DNA of 64,000 bases from Undaria pinnatifida (lineage: Eukaryota > Sar > Phaeophyceae > Laminariales > Alariaceae). The notes under the pieces were generated by a model. It searched no databases, was not told where the DNA came from, and was given only the letters and a program-made list of their open reading frames with translations. The translations under genes and the position numbers were made by a program. This document shows, piece by piece, positions 22,378 to 34,149 of the stretch; position 1 is the first letter of the stretch, and each line of letters begins with the position of its first letter. Location of the stretch: positions 2,727,001 to 2,791,000 of the forward strand of contig JABAKD010000017.1 in NCBI GenBank assembly GCA_012845835.1, read 5' to 3'.

Positions 22378-25300
22378 TTAGGGCAGAGGCTCCGCGCCGA
22401 AGATGGGCTCCAGCTCGCACTGCGGGAACTTTTCGAGGAGAATCGGCCGGATCGTCTTGTCCAGCACCTGCCATCGGGATACCGCGCCACCACATGGAGG
22501 GCAGGAAGGAGCGGGGGGGGGGAGGGGGGGAGGGGGGGGAAGGGGGGAGGGGGGGAGGGGGGGAGGGGGGGAGGGGGGGAGGGGGGGGGGGAGGGGGGGA
22601 GGGGGGGAGGGGGGGAGGGGGGGGAGGGGGGGGAGGGGGGGAGGGGGGGAGGGGGGGAGGGGGGGAGGGGGGGAGGGGGGGAGGGGGGGAGGGGGGGAGG
22701 GGGGGAGGGGGGGAGGGGGGGGAGGGGGGGAGGGGGGGAGGGGGGGAGGGGGGGAGGGGGGGGAGGGGGGGAGGGGGGGAGGGGGGGAGGGGGGGGAGGG
22801 GGGGGAGGGGGGGAGGGGGGGAGGGAGGGAGGGGGGGAGGGAGGGAGGGGGGGAGGGAGGGAGGGAGGGAGGGAGGGAGGGAGGGAGGGAGGGAGGGAGG
22901 GAGGGAGGGAGGGAGGGAGGGAGGGAGGGAGGGAGGGAGGGAGGGAGGGAGGGAGGGAGGGAGGGAGGGAGGGAGGGAGGGAGGGAGGGAGGGAGGGAGG
23001 GAGGGAGGGAGGGCGGGAGGGAGGGAGGGAGGGAGGGAGGGAGGGAGGGAGGGAGGGAGGGAGGGAGGGAGGGAGGGAGGGAGGGAGGGAGGGAGGGAGG
23101 GAGGGAGGGAGGGAGGGAGGGAGGGAGGGAGGGAGGGAGGGAGGGAGGGAGGGAGGGAGGGAGGGAGGGAGGGAGGGAGGGAGGGAGGGAGGGAGGGAGG
23201 GAGGGAGGGAGGGAGGGAGGGAGGGAGGGAGGGAGGGAGGGAGGGAGGGAGGGAGGGAGGGAGGGAGGGAGGGAGGGAGGGAGGGAGGGAGGGAGGGAGG
23301 GAGGGAGGGAGGGAGGGAGGGAGGGAGGGAGGGAGGGAGGGAGGGAGGGAGGGAGGGAGGAGGGAGGGAGGGAGGGAGGGAGGGAGGGAGGGAGGGAGGG
23401 AGGGAGGGAGGGAGGGAGGGAGGGAGGGAGGGAGGGAGGGAGGGAGGGAGGGAGGGAGGGAGGGAGGGAGGGAGGGAGGGAGGGAGGGAGGGAGGGAGGG
23501 AGGGAGGGAGGGAGGAGGGAGGGAGGGAGGGAGGGAGGGAGGGAGGGAGGGAGGGAGGGAGGGAGGGAGGGAGGGAGGAGGGAGGGAGGGAGGGAGGGAG
23601 GGAGGGAGGGAGGGAGGGAGGGAGGGAGGGAGGGAGGGAGGGAGGGAGGGAGGGAGGGAGGGAGGGAGGGAGGGAGGGAGGGAGGGAGGGAGGGAGGGAG
23701 GGAGGGAGGGAAGGAGGGAGTGAGGGAGGGAGGGAGGGAGGGAGGGAGGGAGGGAGGGAGGGAGGGAGGAAGGAAGGGCTCAGCAGTATCCACGGCAAAC
23801 ATTTTCCGATCGACAAAAATCGCACTGTAATCGGGAACACCACCGTTGCTCAGACGCAAGCCATATACGGTAGAGGCGCGCGAAACTTTCCTCAGCCTCC
23901 CCCTCACTTCAGCATCTTCTCCCACCCAACCACAACTACTAAACGGTTGGAGCAAAAACAGAAAGCTCAAACCGGTGAACAATCCCACGACCTAGCATGG
24001 CACATTTTTGTCTATCGTCAAACACATTTGACGTCAAGACGAACACATACCTCCTCGACGAGGTTGTCCAGAGGTGCCACGATGAAGGGGATCAGCGCTA
24101 GCCCCGCAGCGGTGGGCAACCAGCTGCCGACGCCAGGGAACTTGAAGCCGTGATAAAACAAGAAAGCAAAAAACGAAGAGAAAATAACGAAAGTCCGGAA
24201 ACAATCAACAACAACCAAAAAAGCCGTGACACGTTGAGGTGCGGATAAAAGAAGCGAACGACGTCACGACAAGGAGGGGAGGGGGTCGGGGGGGTTAGCA
24301 CCATTACAGCGGCGTGCGCGCAGGTCAAACATCACCAACGAAAACAAAATGTCCACCTCCACTACCAACACGATCACCACAACCGGCAGCAGCAACAACA
24401 GACTTTTTGAAAACGAACATCAACCGCAATAGTACCACCATCAAATACCAACAACAATACCCAATACCAACACGACAACATAACACGCCAACAACGCCAA
24501 CACCGACAATACCAACAATGACACCATCAACACCACTATATAGCACCAATACCAGCTACCAAAACAAAAACAGCATCACTACCACTGACCCCCCCTCCCC
24601 CCCCGCTTCGCCCCCCCCCCCTCCACGCCCCCCGTCCCCACCCCAGCCCATCCCGCTCCCTTCCACCCCACCCCATCTACTCCATCCGTCCGCTCCGTCT
24701 CCTCCCCCCCACCCACCCTATCCCACAACGCGAATGGTGCCGCCAGTACACAAACGCTGCTGCCACGCACCTGCTCCTCAAGATTGGAGGCACCCAGCAA
24801 GTACTCGACGAAAGCCACCCAGCGGTTGATAGTGAAACCCGGAAACACCACGGACGCGAGCATCTGAAACGTCAACACGTCAAAAGACGCGGGGATCGCG
24901 CATAACCTGCCGGACAACGGAAGCGTTGTCGAGAAGAACGGGGGAGGGGGGGGGGGAGGTTGGGGTTAGAATGGGGGTGGGGATGGGGCGTGAGGGTGAT
25001 GTTCCAGGGATGAGAATGGGGATGGTGACAGGGTTGGCGGTGGAGGTTGGGATTGGAATGGGGGTTGGGGTGGGAGTTGAGGGAAAGCCACACTATGAGC
25101 AAAGATCACGGCACATTCGTCAATCCACAAAACAGCGAACCAACGGAAAACACACGTTCACACACGAGAACCACTACCTTCATCGACCAACAAAGGCGAG
25201 CCAAATTAACACCTTCCCGTCAATCAACCCACAACGCACCCACCCACCCAATAAACAAACCAAGCTACAAAATCAACCAGTCAAAAACAACCCAGTAGCC

Positions 25301-26695
25301 CGGACCAGTCCCCCCAATCGCTCCCCTTGGAACGCCTGAACTCCTTCGCCACAGAACCAGCTGTATCGTATCCCATGACGACAAAACCAACCCACCAATC
25401 AATGGCAACAAAAAAAACACCCAGAAAACGCCAACCAAACACCAACCAACCAACCAACCAATCTAAGACCGAAAAATCAACCGACCAACCAACAGACGGG
25501 TCAAACAATCAACCAACGGACCGGTCAACCAACCAACCAACCAACCATCCAAAAAGCAAACCAACGAAACAGGCAACAAACCAACCACACATATCAACCA
25601 CTCTACTGCCGAAAAACACCAACACACCCAACCACCAACCTATAGCCACCACAACAGCCAACTGATCCAAATCACCCAACCAAAGAACCGAATCACCCAA
25701 CCAAAGAACCGAAAAGAAAAAAAAAACAGGTCAGCAGGCCTCACTTAGAATCGCTCTCCTTCGAGCATTTGAACCCCTTCGACACGGCGTCAGCCGAAAC
25801 GTAGGCGATGGCCACGGCATACGACACCACCACCGCAAACCCCGGGATGAGCGGCCTGGACACAGAGGCAATGCACGGGCGAACAAGGGTAAGCTATTAT
25901 AAGACAGGGCGCCCGGCAACACACACAGGCCGCCCTTTTGCAGGTCTCTGTATTAGGCAGGTTCCACGTCGGTCACTCACTTGTATTTAGAGAAGCTCTT
26001 GTATTAATCCCAATAGCCACGGACAAAACTAAGCGCTAAGCGCGCTGCAAATACACGAAACAATGCACCATCCCCTTTTTCCTACACGCACATGCCTTCA
26101 AAGGCATGTGAAACCCTTTTGAATACCGTATCCGCATCCTGGATCCTTTGTCTTGTTAGGCTCCCAGGGCAATACCATTAACACAGCCACGCCACGGTAA
26201 GGGGGGATACGATACTTTTGGGCGAAGCATTTTCTGACGGAGGGGGCTCGTCAACCTAGGTCCTACCAGTACGTACTCAGTAAAAGGCGAAACCTCTACT
26301 TTTTTTCACAGTTTGGAGAACATGGTTGATAGCGCACACAGACTCCTTATTAGACCATGACACCTTCCCGATAATTTTCCCAAGCGATCGGATTCAGGGA
26401 CAGGGTTAAGGTTTACAGTCAAGAGCATTTCAACCATGTCGTCAAAGCTCGGCCAAGCCGCATACGTACCCCCCGCTCCCCCCCTCCCTAGTACCCTGTT
26501 CAAGAACTAAAACACGCTCCTTGGCTGCTCCTTCCCCCTTCCCCCACACGCCTCCTGTTGGCAAGCTCACCGGAAAGCCTCCCCCACTTCGTTGGCGTAA
26601 CCCATGTAGCGCAGCGCGGTATCCCTGAAGATATCCACCTGGCATGACAGCAAGCGAACAAAACACGATATGGTCACGAACAAACCAGCACGCAT
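22378..26695 (-). CDS. MTFP1: Mitochondrial fission process protein 1 homolog
   Basis: Integral inner-membrane protein that promotes mitochondrial fission in animals (MTP18). Exons on the minus strand: 26638-26571 (VDIFRDTALRYMGYANEVGE), 25855-25745 (PLIPGFAVVVSYAVAIAY, first membrane span), 24906-24771 (LTFQMLASVVFPGFTINRWV), 24140-24051 (WLPTAAGLALIPFIVAPLDN, last span) and 22467-22378 (VLDKTIRPILLEKFPQ, stop TAA). Phases 0/2, 2/2, 2/0, 0/0 and 0 fit together; all introns are GT-AG (715, 838, 630 and 1583 bp). The YANEVGEAFR and FPGFTINR motifs are diagnostic. Conserved exons give 164 residues against about 166 in human. The start is uncertain: an in-frame ATG at 26695 with no splice would add MRAGLFVTISCFVRLLSCQ, or a short upstream exon may exist, since CAG precedes 26638. 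Confidence 0.93.
22510..23776 (+). repeat. 1.27 kb GGGA microsatellite inside MTFP1 intron 4
   Basis: 22510-22840 is mostly GGGGGGA units, 22840-23776 nearly pure GGGA with rare GGA slips and single-base interruptions. Because the gene is on the minus strand, the transcript carries a giant CCCUCCCU polypyrimidine tract, about 45 nt upstream of the 3' splice site at 22468. The strand pair is also G-quadruplex/triplex prone. The 470- to 600-codon frames here (GREG, LPPSLPPS) are not genes. Confidence 0.95.
25313..25385 (-). pseudogene. Relic copy of MTFP1 exon in intron 2
   Basis: The minus strand reads VVMGYDTAGSVAKEFRRSKG, which matches the end of the exon at 25855-25745 (ADAVSKGFKCSKESDSK). 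The 37 bp from GTGKCGAAGGRGTTCA to GAGCGATT share about 29 positions. The GT donor is lost. It is not used, because the flanking exons already join in phase. Confidence 0.6.
25430..25720 (+). repeat. CCAA-rich microsatellite in MTFP1 intron 2
   Basis: Imperfect AACCAACC repeats (TTGG on the sense strand). Confidence 0.8.
26200..26265 (+). mobile_element. MITE remnant in MTFP1 intron 1
   Basis: ACTTTTGGGCGAAGCATTTTCTGACGGAGGGGGCTC resembles the inner left arm of the GCTACGATAG family. Confidence 0.5.
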
Positions 26696-26946
26696 GTGTC
26701 ATTATCATGTATAGCCACCGCGCGATACGGAAAAGGTTGGCTATGCAGCCAGCAGATATAGCACGCGAATAGAAAGGGACACCGTCACGACTGCGAAGGC
26801 AAGACCTCACACCAGCCCTATCCCCGTCCTAAAGTCCAACCCCAACGCGTTGCGCAAGGTGTGCAACCCCGGGGATGGAACCCCGGGAAACCCCGGGGAT
26901 GGGTTCTAAATGTCCCCGCAGTCGTGGGGTATGGTATAAATACCGC

Positions 26947-29900
26947 TTACGCCGTCGTGATTATCAGTTTTCTGCCCACCTCCCTCTCCTCCCCCTCCTC
27001 GCTCTCCTCCTCAGCCCCTTTGTCCCAGGTGATCTTGTACCCGGCGCTGATCAACCCTGTGCAACCTGCTCGCGAGGGAAGGGCGGGGGGGGGGGGAGGG
27101 GTGTCAAGGTAGGGTCGATTGTGTCAGGAAACGGCAACTTAGGCTTGTTACGGAAGGCAGTCTATACTTATTGCACTACTCATGCGAGGGGTGGGGGGTT
27201 AGGGTATGGTTCGAAGATGTCAGGACGCGGCAGTTCAGGTCTGCTACGGGACGGCAGTCTACATTTTAACGTACTATACTTGTAATTAGCGTGGGAGCTC
27301 CTAAAACACGCGATTCACGCCGCCCAAACCTGAAACTACCGTCTCCTGGCATATTTGGGAAGATTTACACCGTATTGTATCTTGGTCGTGTACAGTGTCC
27401 ACAACGACAACGGCAGTATCGACACAACCGGCGCCTACATCAGCACTAACGCCAACATCAGCACCAAAATCAGCAACAACACCAAAAAACACCAACGAAG
27501 CGCCAACGGCAACTCAATCGCCAACATAATCACCCACACAATCACTAACACACAATGCGACTGCCATCGCCAAAGGCAGAACACCGCCAACCCGGCCCAC
27601 AGCAACATCAGCACCAAGACCAAGACCAACACCAACGACAACAACAGCCACACCACAACCAAACACCAACACCGACGCCATCACCAGCAACACAACCAGC
27701 ACCAAAAAAAACCCCCACATATCCACCAACATCACCAACATCAAGACCAACTACCAATACCGAGACCAACACCACCTCTTAATACCAATATCAATTCACC
27801 AACTCTCACTGCCAACACCAACGCCAACGCAACCAACACCAACGCCACTAGCACAACTAACGAATAATCAGCAACAACACCAGCACCACCAGCACCACCA
27901 GCAACACCGACAACACCAACCCCAACCCCAACCCCAACCCCAACCCCAACCCCAACCCCAACACCAGCACCAACACCAACGCCCAACACCACCACCAACA
28001 AAAACACCAACAAAAACACAACGCCGATAACCACCAACGATCAACGCCGAACAACAACTTTTAATGTCACCTCTCATCACCAACATGAACACCAACACTA
28101 ACACCAACATCAACATAAACACCAACACTAACACCAACACCAACACCAACACAACCAACACCAACACAACCAACACCAGAGCCCCAACCCCCACCACCAA
28201 CAACAACTCTCAACACCATACATCACCGCGATCCCTAAGGAATATTTGATCATGTAGGCGTGAGTAGGCGTTTCGCCAAAAATACGCAAACGACTTGGAA
28301 ATAGAGTGGAGAGTTTTACAAGCAAGATACACAATTTTCGGATTGTACAAACTGACGCACACATGCAAGAGCGGTTTTAGCCTGTTTTGCCCTGTGTAAA
28401 GCCAAATTTTTCACTACCCCGAACGGGAACGTAATTTGTCTGGCCGCACTTTCTTCGGGTACGAATTAGTAGTGCTTTAAAGTACCATCGAAAACCCCAG
28501 CTATCTAATGGCGAAAGCAGTTTCTTCACACAACACGTGTTGCTGCCATGGCCGTAAGCACTCGTGCGCATGAACCAAAATGTTGATTTTGAACGTTTTT
28601 GGTGATGCTCGCTGGCAATTTCGACTTAATGAAATCACCTCGTGAGTCGTTTCTGGCTGCCTACGACTGCTGCCCGGTGCACCCGACGCCCTCACACACA
28701 TTAAGAGCGTGGCTCACTTCCGCGGGCTGCTGCTTATGAGCAGCTGTAGCTGTCCGCAAGTGAATCACGCACGTTCAGTCCGAGGTGGGTTGTCTCATTT
28801 CCTGTCTTTCAAATTTCGGCCAATTTCGACCATCGCAGCACGCCAAAGTCGGCTTGTACACCTCCGTCGAGAAAGTGCGGACGGCCAATCTGAGCAGAAT
28901 CAAGAGCAGCTCCGTATGGACTCAACGCTAAAACGTAACGCCCGCCCACGCTGGCACGCACCAGCTGAAGGTTAAAATGCAGGGTGTGTATAAAAAGCGG
29001 CATTATTCACTGCACCGAAAAAGGATCTAGAGATTTAGAGTGGGCCGGCAACCCGGGGATAGGGGGTGGGTATGATCCCCCGCGGCCTTAACACAAACCG
29101 GCATTACCATCAACACGAACACCAACATCGACTTCAACACCAATTCTCAGCACCAAAATCAACACCAGCGCTAACTCTCAACACCTACTCAAAACACCAA
29201 CACCAACATCATCACCAACTGTCAACACTACCACCAACACCCACACCAACTCTCAAAAATACAATCGGCAGCAACAAAAACGGCAACGGTATTAAAAAAA
29301 AAGCTTAAAAACGAAAAACGCGCAACGGCGTCCGTGCCCCTCACCCGCCATCTGCGCGAAGAGAAGGTTCGTCGTGTCCGCCACCTGTTCAGCTCCCACA
29401 ACCATGCTCAGTCTTCACTCCCCCGTCCCACAAGCGCGAAACCCGTAAAAAACAGACCACGCGACAGAGAACCGAACCGCAACGTGCCGTACAAGCAGCC
29501 AAGATGCGCGAGGCGAAAAAACAGGGGGGAAGGAGAGAAATGGGGGGGGGGGGGGGGGGGGAAGGCGAAGAAAAAAACGGTATCAAGTAGTGGATAATGA
29601 CGGGAAATCTCCTGCTGGTCAAGCGCTTCCATAAACAATTCGGATCGATTCAGTCACTCCTCGAGTCTCCGAGGGTACTATCGGTCAGCACCCTCCTTCC
29701 CTCACGCCCAGCCCCCATCCTTACTGGGCACGCGCGGGAGACTTTAACAGCAAACAACAACGACCACGACGAAGGCAACGGCAACAGCAACGACGTCATC
29801 AACACCAACACTAACATCACCAACACCGCTATTGCCCCCACCCCTCCCCCTCCCTCCCCGCCACCCCCCGCCAGTCTCACCCCGTTTCCCTTCCCGCTCG

Positions 29901-30044
29901 TCGCGATCGGCAGGAGTTCCATACCGCCGGTGAGGCGGCTCCTCCGGCCGTTACACCCGTCCGGCCAATCGCCGCTACGGGCGATACGAACGCCTCCGCG
30001 ACGCCAGACGACGCCGCCACGAAAGCCAGCGCGGAGAAATAAAT
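26947..30044 (-). CDS. Putative plastid-targeted protein, first exon not found
   Basis: Three exons in phase on the minus strand: 30044-29881 after a strong acceptor (TTTCATTTCTCGTGCAG), 29406-29345, and 27065-26947 ending in TAA. The first reads YFSALAFVAASSGVAEAFVS, a hydrophobic signal-like stretch ending in AEA|FVSP. That is the Ala-Phe cleavage context of heterokont bipartite plastid presequences, followed by a Ser/Ala/Arg-rich transit-like part. Exon 2: MVVGAEQVADTTNLLFAQMA. Exon 3: CTGLISAGYKITWDKGAEEE then an acidic stretch and GRKLIITTA. The visible protein is about 113 residues; the family is not recognised. The acceptor of the second exon (GAG) is weak; additional micro-exons are possible. 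The stop lies about 250 bp upstream of the MTFP1 start, in the same orientation. The exon with the start codon was not identified. Confidence 0.6.
27390..28230 (+). repeat. AACACC hexamer array in the plastid-gene intron
   Basis: Imperfect AACACC, CCAACC and AACACCAGC repeats (GGTGTT on the sense strand). A related stretch lies at 29100-29240 in the same intron. Confidence 0.85.
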
Positions 30045-30869
30045 CTGCACGAGAAATGAAAAAAAAGGGTTGCTTGTTTTTCAACCCCATTAAAAGTGGA
30101 CCCATGTTTTTGGAGATGAACTACCAATACTGAGAATTAGTGCAAGAAAACGCGTCCTGTGGCGTAAATGCTAACGTTACGTAAATCGTTTAGAACTGAA
30201 CCACGATTTGAAGAAAAACTAGTACACAGTTGAACTTGAGAGGAGCATCAGGCCTTTTGCTTTCTGAGTGTCCCCATTTTCGTGGTAACAGCTGGCAGGC
30301 CTAGATTTTTAGTTTCAAACTTTGCGCGCGTGCTCCACAGTGTGAGATGGAGTATCGAAGCGCTCGCCTCTCGCTATCCCGACCGCCAGCAACACGAAAA
30401 TCACCTCTGGACTATCTTCCATTATACAGATGCACAGAATAACAGTACAGATAACACAGATCATTTTTCACGGATTTGAATCGCTTGCACAGTTCCCACG
30501 GGGATGAACTACAGAATCTGAATGATCTGTACATGTTTCCGCAGTAGTAATCTAAAGGGTGTGGTCGACATCACGAGTGTGCCCGGGTTTGTAAGCACGT
30601 CATACTCTCATCTGGTACGATCTGTGTCATCTGTAGATACGCACGATCTATCTATGTCAGATCAACTTCAGGCCGATGATGATCTGTCGGACGTGCGTGC
30701 ATGTGCAATTTTCATAAATCAAGAGCAGACAGACGTCACATATGCTGCAATCTGCATCAACCACACGCTACATCAAGACTTCAGCAACACTAACCCGAGC
30801 ATCAGGCATGGGCTGGGCCGCTGCTGGCCTTTACATACTCCGGAGTATATATCAGCGAGTATAGCATGA
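30045..30869. other. Upstream of the plastid gene; no firm exon
   Basis: Should contain the start exon of the minus-strand gene. A 34-codon minus-strand frame at about 30420-30320 (MEDSPEVIFVLLAV) is one weak candidate. 30510-30720 is rich in GATCTGT words. Confidence 0.35.
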
Positions 30870-31095
30870 CCATGGCTCTTCGCGGGTCAGGTCATTTATC
30901 ACGGGTCGGGTAAACCCACCCCCGAAAGGAATGAAATGCTAACATCTGACCCGACTGCACCCGTGAGATATTGAAAACTTCCCGACCTGACCCGACCCGA
31001 TCCGACCCGGCCCGTGATATTTGAAAACCTCGCGACCAGACCCGACCCTACCGATAGATTTCGAATGACCCGTCAGAGTAGGGCTATTTTACGAC
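30870..31095. mobile_element. Decayed GGGTC-array element (hAT-like family)
   Basis: Left end GGCTCTTCGCGGGTCAGGTC, then GACCCGACCCGATCCGACCC arrays with GATATTTGAAAACCTCGCG spacers, ending TGACCCGTCAGAGTAGGGCT. A short relative of 2846-4130 with poor termini. Confidence 0.6.
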
Positions 31096-31712
31096 ATACC
31101 AGAGGGAAGATACCATATTCCTACAGCACTTTCGAGACACGAGCTTTTGTCCCTCTCGAATGCCTGATGCGGGCAAATACCAGCTGGTAAATAGTAGACG
31201 CGCACAGGATGACATGGGCTGACATGATCTTGAAATCTTGCCAAGCAATGCCGTCTACTGTAGTAGACACGTTTTTTACACCGGCATATCCAAGGGGTTC
31301 ATGGGCCAGAAGACCTCATGTCCATTATCAGCAATGTACGAAACGCGCGACCGATGTACTCGCACTGGTATCACCTCTGTTCTTGCAGGGTTGAGGGTCG
31401 TCTATGACATCGGGATAACAACATAACAGCGCTGCGAGTACTTGTTAGTTTACACGTCGCGTACTTGCACAAGATCTACCGCCGCTGAATCTGTGGCGCC
31501 ATCACTCGGAGTTGTTGTACTTACTGGTACAGCGCACGCACTTGCCCGTGCATCGTTCACGCAACATCGTTCACGCAACTACCTCTGGCGCGAGTCTACT
31601 ACTGCTGTACCAGGTATAATATGCTGCTGCGCTGCTGCGAGAAAATCGGCGGTTTGGGTTAGGATGTTGGATGGTTTACCGAAAACAAATCCAAATCAGC
31701 GTCACACTTCTG
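31096..31712. other. No gene seen
   Basis: Open frames such as 31442-31765 on the plus strand lack domains and overlap the 3' end of the gene at 31713. Probably spacer or 3' UTR. Confidence 0.35.
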
Positions 31713-32052
31713 TCAGGTCGCGCGTTCCTGCTTCTCGAGCCCAGCCTCCCAGGGGGGTAACGTGAATCCCGCAAATTTGTCCAGCATCTTTTCCTCGACC
31801 TGTGACAGGATACATTGTGTCACTACTCGTAGGCAGCAGTACCCTCCTATAAAGTGCGTATTTCTTACCGCTACACTGCTGCACGCTCTGATGCACTGCC
31901 GCCATTCTCCGTACGTGAAGGGCGGGAGGGGTACGTACTGGTGAAAAATGCGGTGTGTTTAGACAGTGCCCATGAACTCATCACCCTGACGATCATGTTA
32001 CCTATTCCTTCGAGGGTAGCTGCGGGTAGGCGTTCCCAAACAGAGGGGAAAA
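31713..32052 (-). CDS. Last two exons of an unidentified protein (SRPBCC/DUF1997-like C-terminus?)
   Basis: The exon 32052-31985 starts after CTCGCAAG and reads FPSVWERLPAATLEGIGNMI then VR, ending AGG|GTGATG. The terminal exon 31799-31713 follows TATCCTGTCACAG and reads VEEKMLDKFAGFTLPPWEAG then LEKQERAT and TGA. Phases fit (phase 0 junction). The pattern of a Pro-rich turn, LPxxLxxxGN, an amphipathic helix and a Trp near the C-terminus resembles the end of the DUF1997 (SRPBCC-like, plastid/cyanobacterial) family, but this is only a pattern match. Upstream exons probably lie at 32100-32560; 32290-32390 on the minus strand is open in two frames and I could not choose. Confidence 0.5.
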
Positions 32053-32760
32053 CTTGCGAGAGATGAGAGCATGGTATCCTTTGAGGCAACAGACGACAGC
32101 AGTTGTATGGTCAGTAGAACTCTATTGATAGCACTTGCCAAGAAGCATGATAAGAGGGAAGACTTGGGGCAACCTTTCGCGCCCGATGAAACAGCGAAGC
32201 ACCACCACAACCTCCTTTCAAAAGGGACAAGGACGAGGAGCTGAGGACGACACACCGATCGCACAGACTGCAAACCCACGGGGGAAATCTAAGGCATTCG
32301 AATATTCCTTGAACGGAACCGCTCGTTGCGCCCGCTTGTCTGGCGGCGAACGGTACGCACGGCCATTGCGTGATGATGCGCTCTCGGCAATAAACGTCGA
32401 CGTACCAAAAAACGGAAAGGCGGCGAGAAAACAAGATGAGAGCACAGGAACAACAAACAAGCACACCACAGGCTAGCCCAACACCAAGCAAAAGGCACTG
32501 GAAGGAAATGACGCAAACCAACAACATTCAAGCAACAATAGTCTAGACCCGCACCTTTGCCGCCATGCTTCGCTCGTAAAAGGAATGCCGTGAAGGGTGT
32601 ACGTAGGCAGCTTGGTATGATGGGCGCGACAACAAGCCAGGGAAGAGTACGAGGCATATGTGGAAACCCCTACAAGGCGTTTTCAAAAAGGAACAACTCC
32701 CCGTACTACCCCATGCAAACACTGATGCCGGTCTCTTAGACTAGCAGGCACCAGAGTAGA
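32053..32760. other. Likely upstream introns/exons of the 31713 gene; unresolved
   Basis: The minus strand has CGTCATTTCCTTCCAG at about 32500 and a coding-like block at about 32390-32285 ending at GTGGGT. The frame is undecided. Confidence 0.3.
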
Positions 32761-32766
32761 CGGTCG

Positions 32767-32883
32767 ATGGAGGGCGAACAGGACAGCAGGAAGCGCAAGC
32801 TTGCAGCGCTGAAAGCTCGGCGGGAGCAGGGTAACCTCGCGAACGCGGCGCTGGCGGAGAAGGAGGAAGCAAGGTTCGGGGGT
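32767..32883 (+). CDS. Possible first exon of a charged helical protein
   Basis: ATG at 32767 opens MEGEQDSRKRKLAALKARRE followed by an Ala/Glu-rich helix to about 32880, near a potential donor (CAAG|GTTCGG). A short acidic start followed by RKRKLAALKARRE is similar in style to CCDC12/Cwf18-type splicing factors, but the conserved downstream region was not found. Composition changes sharply after 32885. Confidence 0.3.
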
Positions 32884-33554
32884 TATACTTTTTCCATATT
32901 TTCTGTCTGTTTTCGCCGCGCCTACGATATACCTGATACCTGTGGAACGACGTAGCAATCTGAGATATCTTGCACCCTCACACAGCAGGTACCCACAGTT
33001 AGTGTTGAAGGAATGCACTCTTAAATAAGAAATCCATCCGGAACCAACATTCCTGCTTCGTGCTTTTTACTACTCGTACATAGGTGCGTTCGCTAATTGC
33101 ACTACTACTCCTACTTCGGAGATTCCCATTCAATGGTCAATCTGTTGTGCAATGATGTTTCATTGGTCAAAACAGCGACCAGTTTTGGGGCATGCCTTTT
33201 GCTCCGCCCTCCGTCTCCAATTCAGGCCAGCGGTGATGCAATGATCTCTAGCTAGTATCCTGTCCCCGGGGGTTACAGTACGGCGCACGTTTGGGCCTAG
33301 GTCGAGCTCCGTGGCGCGTACTGCTGTTGGCGTCCAAGATCCAAGGTTCCAAAGTCGCCCGAGCTGACAGCTTGAAGAGGCCACGTTCCACCTCGCCGAT
33401 CCACGCGAGGCGTAGGAAACCCTACAAACATCCTCCTGAAAGCCAAATATGCTACTACAAACTATAAGGAGACCGCGGTTCAACCCCTTGACTGACCGCG
33501 ACCCCGACACTAAAACCATTGTAGTATTGAAGGCCCAAAGAAGCCTCGACGTGC

Positions 33555-33650
33555 CCTAACATTGTTGTTGTTGTTGTTGTTCTCACATTAACTCGCATAA
33601 TCAAGTCCGTGGTCACAGGACAGGCTCCAGTCACTCTGGAGCTGAGGAAT
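33555..33650 (+). mobile_element. Dispersed retroelement fragment (GTT tract + CGCATAATCAAGTCCGTGGT)
   Basis: Matches 59880-59960, where it abuts LINE endonuclease sequence. 33520-33555 (AAAGAAGCCTCGACGTGCCC) also matches 34255-34280. Confidence 0.55.
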
Positions 33651-33899
33651 ACCCCAGGGAAAAACACACAACCCAAGGTGGTACACGCATATATCACAGC
33701 TGACGCAATTCATGCCTCCACCAGAAACATATAAAAGTGAAATCGGGAGTCAGTCTACGATGTGCCAGGTCCAGGCCGGTACATACGTCTCACTACTCAC
33801 GCCTGGAGAAACCAAATATTCCGATTGCCACCCAAGGAAGACTACCACGTATATATTACACGTAGTATCTATCACTACGCATACGCACGACAGGCATAA

Positions 33900-34067
33900 G
33901 TCAATTGGAGAAAAAGAAACAAAGAAAAGAAAAAAAGCTAAAGGAAAGGAAAGAAAAGAAAAGAAAAAAACGAAACAAGACGAAAAAGGCAAGCAAAGAT
34001 AAGAAAAAGACAAGAAAAGCAAGAAAAGACAAGACAGGAAAGCAAGGAAAGAAGAAGAGAAAAAAAG

Positions 34068-34147
<80 letters not shown>
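33900..34147 (+). repeat. Purine tract ending in about 72 consecutive A
   Basis: AAG/GAAAA-rich run from 33905, then an uninterrupted A run (34075-34147 region). Poly-K/poly-F frames here are artefacts. The A run may be a retroposon tail. Confidence 0.85.
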
Positions 34148-34148
<1 letters not shown>

Positions 34149-34149
34149 A

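Noticed and set aside
23780-23990. Extra MTFP1 exon (SNGGVPDYSAIFVDRKMFAV)
   Set aside because: The exons at 24051 and 22467 join directly in phase and match the family; adding this segment would break it.
22314-24153. Four 470- to 600-codon frames of GREG/LPPS repeats
   Set aside because: They arise from the GGGA microsatellite inside an MTFP1 intron; all frames on both strands are open because the repeat lacks stops.
26861-27285. Plus-strand gene VPAVVGYGINTAYAVV with a good-looking pyrimidine tract and AG
   Set aside because: The same bases form the last exon of the minus-strand plastid gene with phase-consistent junctions; the plus-strand reading has no partners.
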